Assembly: GCA_945874095.1 (NCBI GenBank) | Contig: CAMCFM010000112.1 | Location: forward strand, 1 to 10,380 | Source of the DNA: Candidatus Kuenenia stuttgartensis | GTDB lineage: Bacteria > Planctomycetota > Planctomycetia > Isosphaerales > Isosphaeraceae | Direction: 5' to 3' | Length of the DNA stretch: 10,380 bases | Shown here: positions 7,501-10,380 of the stretch, in pieces | How the letters are laid out: each line of letters starts with the position of its first letter | How positions within the stretch are numbered: the stretch's first letter is position 1 | Program-made: the position numbers and the translations under genes | Notes under the pieces: generated by a model | Told to the model about the DNA's origin: nothing | What the model saw: only the letters and a program-made list of their open reading frames with translations | Database searches by the model: none

Positions 7501-8327
7501 AGAAGTTTTTTTGTCAAATTGAGTGCCTGAATAAAAAGCGGTTCAGCTTTGTCATATTCGGCCATGGATTTGTACAACCAGCCGAGGTTATGGAGGCTGG
7601 TGGCATAACTAGGATGGTTCTCCCCAAAAAGATTTTTTTTCAGGTCGAGTGTCTGGATACTTAGCGGTTCGGCTTTAACGTATTGGCCCATCGATTCGTA
7701 CAACGCGGCGAGATTACTCAGGTCGGTGACATAATCGGGGTGGTTCTCGCCCAGAAGTTTTTTTTTCAGTTCAAGTGCCTGGATACAGAGCGTTTCGGAT
7801 TTGGCGTATTGGCCCATGGATTGGTATATTATAGAGAGGTGATTGAGGCTGTTGGCATAAACGGGATCATTCGCGCCGAAAAGTTTTTTGCGGACAGCCA
7901 AAACCTGCTCACTCATTTCAGCAGCTGCTTCGAATTGTCCCTTTTGATAAAGTTCGAGGTAAGTTTGTTTTAAATTATTGACTTTTGCAAGCTCTGCCAA
8001 TTCCGAAGGCCCCAATTTGGCGTAAATCGCCACTTCAGCCAGTTTCGAACTTGCATTCACCACTTCCCAATGATCCGCCCCCTGAAGTCGTGCCCTCAAA
8101 CTCATTAACTCTTCCGCAATCGCTTTCGCATTGGCAAATCTGCCTGCTTCTATGTTTTCTTCATACTTCGCTTCCAAATCCAGCGCCTTAGCTAGATTTG
8201 CCCCTTGCAATATCCGCTCATACGGCGGTTTAGCGGCCAGTTCGGCCTGCGTTGGACCGTCTTGCGCAGAGACAGTGAGACCCAGTGCCAAAGAGAAAAA
8301 AAATGCACAGCGAATCAGGCGAAACAT
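4545..8327 (-). CDS. Exported TPR-PDZ-CHAT protein (caspase-like protease)
   Basis: A 1260-residue protein. Residues 1-21 form a signal peptide (MFRLIRC, then a hydrophobic core, cleavage likely at VSA|QDG), so it should act outside the inner membrane. A degenerate TPR (134-175) precedes ten regular 42-residue kinesin-light-chain-type TPRs (176-595), then a helical linker (600-745). The CHAT caspase-like protease starts near 748 (HALLAWVDV). It is interrupted after ILALGDPVFPP (891-901) by a PDZ domain (about 911-985) and resumes at LPGTNVEIAELKKLFG (1022). The catalytic pair is His1074 in HLATHG and Cys1131 in SACETG; HPKYWAGFVLIG closes the fold. The TPRs probably bind a partner or substrate. 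ATG 8327 was chosen for its AGGAG six bases upstream and the clean signal peptide; ATG 8360 (with AGGTGA before it) and GTG 8369 are alternatives. It lies 42 bases after the kinase stop and is probably co-transcribed with it. The substrate is unknown. Confidence 0.92.
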   Translation of the reverse strand: MFRLIRCAFFFSLALGLTVSAQDGPTQAELAAKPPYERILQGANLAKALDLEAKYEENIEAGRFANAKAIAEELMSLRARLQGADHWEVVNASSKLAEVAIYAKLGPSELAELAKVNNLKQTYLELYQKGQFEAAAEMSEQVLAVRKKLFGANDPVYANSLNHLSIIYQSMGQYAKSETLCIQALELKKKLLGENHPDYVTDLSNLAALYESMGQYVKAEPLSIQTLDLKKNLFGENHPSYATSLHNLGWLYKSMAEYDKAEPLFIQALNLTKKLLGDNHPNYAISLNALASLYISMGENAKAEPFCIQALDSTKKLLGDNNSTYAISLNNLATLYISKGEYGKAEPLFLQAHDLTKKLLGDNHPDYVAILNNLAGFYNSMAQYAKAEPLFLQAVELRKKIEGENHPDYATSLNNLAVLYYSMGDYAKAEPLYLRALDLTKKLLGVNHPDYATSLNNLAANYESMTEYAKAEPLYLRALDVTKKLLGENHPDYAMSLDNLASLYKSMALYAKAEPLSIQALNLRKKLLGESHPNYAKSLNNLASLYNSMALYAKAEPLSIQALNLTKKLLGENHPDYAISLNNLAVLYVSIAEYAKAEQLLFECSNSYEMSRIARAGGFQRAIGGEAQNPNFLMASVSAHLKKPRHGFEAMEKGLARAFLDVQSERRGQQLTTAQQDRKVAILNKLRRIESGINILINQTQPKNEKKQELDTLIVNRRKLNIELAELAAELSRQEVSDLATIQQTIPSGHALLAWVDVNSNDIEKSVDDHWACIVKSSGEPVWVRLPGSGKKGRWTDDESDLTFTLRAQLGLDSRQQNQQQINDLFDKIKTQRITPLLSHLEGIETLYVVPVNQLAGIPVEPLLPDRTICYVPSGTFLARRGKPVEQPNTILALGDPVFPPLAAPKPTPALPPGGLLLTQVVPNGAADKINLKAGDVLVSYAGTKLESVEQLGKLIAANAGKKDVPVVIWRQVENVVTTRDVAPGKLGVAIAPQTAREAIAASRQKDVLFATLVHGESWDELPGTNVEIAELKKLFGESGSRYLTRSDASEQNLDVLRKADSLKNFKYIHLATHGQTNNSIAFNTRILLSQDRPKATVAAAGEPLLDNQLLAKEVLDHWNLSANLVTLSACETGLGRKGGGDGLLGFAQSFLLAGARSVCLSLWKIDDQATALLIDRFYRNMVEKKMTKVAALKEAKEWLKNLTVKDAADRLAVVTEGVSRGSKPGREVVDVVTNKKTDKARPFAHPKYWAGFVLIGSPD
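5373..5597 (-). other. PDZ domain inserted inside the CHAT domain
   Basis: Residues 911-985 of the CHAT protein contain GGLLLTQVVPNGAADKI, LKAGDVLVSYAGTKLESVEQL and VPVVIWR. These are the carboxylate-binding loop region, the GD-(I/V)-L strand and the last strand of an HtrA-like PDZ domain. CHAT sequence lies on both sides, so the PDZ is nested in the protease rather than attached at an end. PDZ domains usually bind protein C-termini. Confidence 0.8.
6543..7802 (-). repeat. Ten tandem 126-bp coding repeats (TPR array)
   Basis: Ten units of exactly 126 bases each encode a 42-residue TPR, beginning KAEPL (KSETL in the first unit) and containing a variant of KKLLGENHPDYA, SLNNLA and LY.SM. The phase was checked from the lysine codons at 6666-6668 and 7800-7802. 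A degenerate unit precedes the array (7803-7928) and a partial one follows it (below 6543). The two units nearest the CHAT side are almost identical in DNA, including a shared 44-base stretch around 6632-6675 and 6758-6801, which indicates recent duplication. Most units carry an A-run of seven to nine bases at the KK codons. Confidence 0.95.
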
Positions 8328-8333
8328 GGCAAG

Positions 8334-8338
8334 CTCCT
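8334..8338 (-). promoter_or_regulatory. Ribosome binding site of the CHAT gene
   Basis: AGGAG on the minus strand sits six bases before the ATG at 8327. It is the strongest ribosome site in the window and decides the start, placing a clean signal peptide at the N-terminus. Confidence 0.7.
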
Positions 8339-8369
8339 GTGAAAAGATTTTGTATTTCATCCAAATCAC

Positions 8370-10067
8370 CTAGTTTTTGAACTGTTCCACTGCGAAGCCA
8401 ACGGCCGAGGTGGCGTCGGCCCCCTGGCTGGTGAAGTAGTCCATCATGACCGACACGAGATTTACCGTCGGGTCGGTAGTGGTCTTGCTGGCCCGATCGG
8501 GCGAGTTGCGTGATTCGAGCATTTTGCCATCATACATCGCAACCAGATTTTTGGCCGGATTTGGCTCCCGCCTCCAGGGGTTACTCATAAGGCCCTTTCG
8601 CCACTGGTTGTAGCTGGGCAGTGGTTTTTCGGAGGCGAACGCCGCGACCATCCAGAGGCCCGGTTTTTCTTTGGCTTCCAAAAAATAGCGTTCGCGAAGC
8701 CGCTGTGACGGATAAGCTGGCGTATCGGTCAGTTCCGGAATGTCGTCGGGGTCTTGCGGATAAAGCACGGCAGCCTGACCATCAGGCCGGAAAATGATCA
8801 GATAAGTGTAAGCAGGACGATTGAGCGTTGCCTTGACAGTGATTTCGTCGTCCAGATGGATCGCGAACGAATCCTTGCCGATGATGCCCTTCGGCTTGGT
8901 TTGATCAGCGTTTACCGTGGCGAAATGATAAACCTCAAGCGATTTGACGCGGAGTTTTCCTGGCACGGGAGGTGCAACATTGGCCTGCGGCGGCGGATTG
9001 CCGGGATCTGGCCTGGCGGGTTTCAGGAATGAAGACAGTGCCAGCAAAGCGATGGCTGAACCGGTTGCGGCCGCTGCCCAGAGCAGCCAGCGACGATTGA
9101 CGGGGGTAGTCGCCATGGGAGCAGTTTTGGCTGGTGAGGAGGGTTCGGCAAGTTGTTCCAGAACGGCACGGGCTGAGGCCGGGCGTTGTTCGGGATTTTT
9201 TTGCATAAGCAGATTGATCAGTTCACCCAGGTGAGGTGACAGGCCGGGGTTAAGCCGGAGCAGGCTGGGTGGATCGTTTTTCTGGACTGAATCGAGTACA
9301 TTTTTGACGCTGGTGCCAGGGAATGGCTGGCGGCCGGTGGCGCAGAAATAGAGCACGGAGCCGAGGCTGAAGAGGTCGGACCGGGCATCGAGCGGCTGAC
9401 TGTTTGCCTGTTCGGGTGACATATAGGCCGGCGTGCCGGCCAGTCCTTGCGGGTCTTCCAAGGGGTCGTGGGCGAGCCCGAAGTCAAGGATTTTGACCCG
9501 GCCCGAGCCGGCTTCAAGCCAGATATTGTTGGGCTTCAGGTCGCGGTGCAGAAAGCCCTTGGCATGGATGGCGGCGAGGCCGCTGGAGATTTCTCGGCCA
9601 ATGCGAGCGATTTCGGAATTGGACATGGCGCCTTCGCGCTCGACCCGGGAGCCCAGCGTTTCACCGCCCAAAAGCGGCATGGAGATAAAGGCCCGACCAT
9701 CTTCGACACCAAAATCAAGAACCGGCATGACATGGTCGTTGGTGATGGCGGCCATGGCCTGGGCTTCGGTCAGGAATTGCTGGCTGGCACTGTCCCTGAC
9801 GGTGGCGATTTTCTTGAGAATTTTCAGGGCGACCATGCGTTCCAGGCTTTTGTCACATGCTCTGTAAACGACGCCAAAGGCACCATCGCCAAGCTCTTTC
9901 TGAAGCTCGTAGCGATTGCCCTTGAATTTAGCCAGTGTGGTTGGCGATTCTTTGGTACCGGAGTTCTCGACCGACTGGCTGACGACAGGTTCGGGCAAGC
10001 GGACCGTTTTGTCGATTTTTCCTTTGTCTCCGGCATCCGGCGTATTTTCGGGGGTCTTGTCTGACAT
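8370..10067 (-). CDS. Membrane Ser/Thr protein kinase with DUF4384-like outer domain
   Basis: A 565-residue transmembrane kinase. The kinase domain (53-308) is complete: glycine loop LGDGAFGVV at 59-67, Lys82 in VALK, Glu101, HRDLKPNN at 174-181, DFG at 195-197, GTPAYMSPEQ at 211-220. One membrane segment follows (326-347, RRWLLWAAAATGSAIALLAL), then a Pro-rich linker (350-370). The outer part (372-520) resembles DUF4384 (YTYLIIFRPDGQAAVLYP; KEKPGLWMVAAFASEKPLP), a domain often linked to kinases and CHAT proteins. It probably senses something outside the inner membrane and signals inward, or couples to the exported CHAT protein encoded 42 bases downstream. ATG 10067 was chosen because AGGGA lies seven bases upstream; the ATG at 10154 would add 29 residues but has no ribosome site and would make a perfect inverted repeat coding. 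Substrates are unknown. Confidence 0.9.
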   Translation of the reverse strand: MSDKTPENTPDAGDKGKIDKTVRLPEPVVSQSVENSGTKESPTTLAKFKGNRYELQKELGDGAFGVVYRACDKSLERMVALKILKKIATVRDSASQQFLTEAQAMAAITNDHVMPVLDFGVEDGRAFISMPLLGGETLGSRVEREGAMSNSEIARIGREISSGLAAIHAKGFLHRDLKPNNIWLEAGSGRVKILDFGLAHDPLEDPQGLAGTPAYMSPEQANSQPLDARSDLFSLGSVLYFCATGRQPFPGTSVKNVLDSVQKNDPPSLLRLNPGLSPHLGELINLLMQKNPEQRPASARAVLEQLAEPSSPAKTAPMATTPVNRRWLLWAAAATGSAIALLALSSFLKPARPDPGNPPPQANVAPPVPGKLRVKSLEVYHFATVNADQTKPKGIIGKDSFAIHLDDEITVKATLNRPAYTYLIIFRPDGQAAVLYPQDPDDIPELTDTPAYPSQRLRERYFLEAKEKPGLWMVAAFASEKPLPSYNQWRKGLMSNPWRREPNPAKNLVAMYDGKMLESRNSPDRASKTTTDPTVNLVSVMMDYFTSQGADATSAVGFAVEQFKN

Positions 10068-10074
10068 ACCGGTT

Positions 10075-10079
10075 TCCCT
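10075..10079 (-). promoter_or_regulatory. Ribosome binding site of the DUF4384-type kinase
   Basis: AGGGA lies seven bases upstream of ATG 10067. The more distant ATG at 10154 has no such site, so this one sets the preferred start. Confidence 0.55.
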
Positions 10080-10094
10080 GATTGGCATAGACTG

Positions 10095-10138
10095 GAGAAG
10101 ACTTCGAATCTTAATTTGTTGATGATCGAAGTCTTCTC
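10095..10138 (-). repeat. Perfect 13-bp inverted repeat upstream of the kinase
   Basis: GAGAAGACTTCGA (10095-10107) and its exact reverse complement (10126-10138) flank an 18-base loop. The arm nearer the gene ends 27 bases before the chosen ATG and 15 bases before the ribosome site. It would form a stable leader hairpin in the mRNA or serve as a symmetric operator. No T-run follows, so it is not a typical terminator. Confidence 0.75.
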
Positions 10139-10155
10139 TCTGAAAACGACTCATT

Positions 10156-10234
10156 TTTCGTCAAGTTTGATAGGTAGTAGTTACTTTACATTGCCCGAGT
10201 ATGACCTGCAATCCAGTTGGAAGACTTGACGAAA
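10156..10234. repeat. Pair of inverted 11-bp elements
   Basis: TTTCGTCAAGT (10156-10166) recurs as its exact reverse complement at 10224-10234. The arms are 57 bases apart, too far for a simple tight hairpin but suited to two copies of a protein-binding site in the likely promoter region of the kinase operon. I cannot name the binding protein. Confidence 0.4.
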
Positions 10235-10264
10235 TCTTTTTGGCTCATGCTGGCTTGCAGGGTG

Positions 10265-10284
10265 GTGACAAGAATATCTGTAAC
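10265..10284. promoter_or_regulatory. Possible operator-like dyad
   Basis: GTGACA, eight bases, TGTAAC: five of six positions are symmetric (GTnACA with TGTnAC). This is the shape of many small repressor sites, but it is short enough to arise by chance. Confidence 0.2.
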
Positions 10285-10320
10285 ATGCTTTTGAGTAGCG
10301 ATTTACCTCTCGCCCTTGTG

Positions 10321-10351
10321 TTGTGTACGAATTCAAAAAAGCCGATATAAT
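10321..10351 (+). promoter_or_regulatory. Possible rightward promoter at window edge
   Basis: A perfect TATAAT (10346-10351) has TTGTGT 19 bases upstream (10321-10326). It would drive a gene to the right of the window. The spacing is long and the -35 box poor. The same bases overlap a candidate minus-strand terminator, and both readings are tentative. Confidence 0.25.
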
Positions 10352-10356
10352 ACGGC
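10335..10356 (-). terminator. Possible weak terminator of a gene right of the window
   Basis: On the minus strand GCCG, eight bases, CGGC is followed directly by six T. The stem is only four GC pairs, so it is weak. It would end a minus-strand transcript arriving from the right and insulate the kinase operon. Confidence 0.25.
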
Positions 10357-10380
10357 AGGTGCTCCTGCGAAATTCCCCGG

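Larger units (their letters stand above)
10068..10380. other. Non-coding leader and promoter region of the kinase-CHAT operon
   Basis: With the kinase start set at 10067, these 313 bases hold no gene I can support. They contain the ribosome site, the 13-bp and 11-bp inverted repeats, a weak dyad, and promoter-like and terminator-like motifs at the right edge. I found no confident minus-strand promoter; the best pair is TTGCAG with TAAAGT 17 bases on, which is poor. Confidence 0.5.

Noticed and set aside
6543..7802. Regular repeats that could be taken for a CRISPR or satellite array
   Set aside because: The 126-base period is a whole number of codons, the frame stays open throughout, and each unit encodes a TPR. 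There is no repeat-spacer alternation.
4545..8327. A CRISPR type III-E-like TPR-CHAT (Craspase) protease
   Set aside because: No CRISPR array or effector gene is present, the TPRs are regular kinesin-light-chain type, and the protein has an export signal, unlike the cytoplasmic Craspase partner.
9447..10064. Plus-strand open frame of 205 codons
   Set aside because: Mirror of the kinase domain in GC-rich DNA; no family features and no ribosome site.
10355..10368. Small hairpin GCAGG-TGCT-CCTGC at the right edge
   Set aside because: Only five base pairs, no T-run, and cut off from its context by the window end.

Overview
The window looks like part of a planctomycete (Planctomycetota) genome. 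The evidence is a sigma factor of the planctomycete ECF type followed by a Ser/Thr kinase with a DWG motif and TPR tail, plus a kinase with a DUF4384-like tail next to a secreted TPR-CHAT protein. This is family recognition by eye; no search was run. All recognised genes are on the minus strand, so transcription runs from right to left.

Right module (about 10380 to 4545, GC-richer): a 5' region with a perfect 13-bp inverted repeat, then a membrane-anchored Hanks-type Ser/Thr kinase whose outer part resembles DUF4384 (10067 to 8370). Forty-two bases later comes a 1260-residue exported protein with a signal peptide, ten regular 42-residue TPRs, and a caspase-like CHAT protease domain that carries a PDZ domain inside it (8327 to 4545). 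The tight spacing suggests one operon: the kinase acts inside the cell, while its tail and the protease lie outside the inner membrane.

Left module (about 4430 to 1, AT-richer): a predicted promoter, an ECF-like sigma factor with a long C-terminal extension (4303 to 2990), and 50 bases later a second Ser/Thr kinase (2939 to 1323). This kinase reads straight through an in-frame TGA at 1325-1323 into 440 further open codons holding a transmembrane segment and TPRs. The family architecture is N-domain, kinase, membrane segment, TPR, so one gene appears to have been split by a point nonsense change (probably CGA to TGA), or is read through. The TPR part runs off the left edge.

Taken together the window is a signalling region: two kinase modules, one tied to transcription through a sigma factor and one tied to a secreted protease. 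Composition changes sharply near 4545, which suggests the two modules have separate histories. I see no tRNA, rRNA, CRISPR array or insertion sequence.
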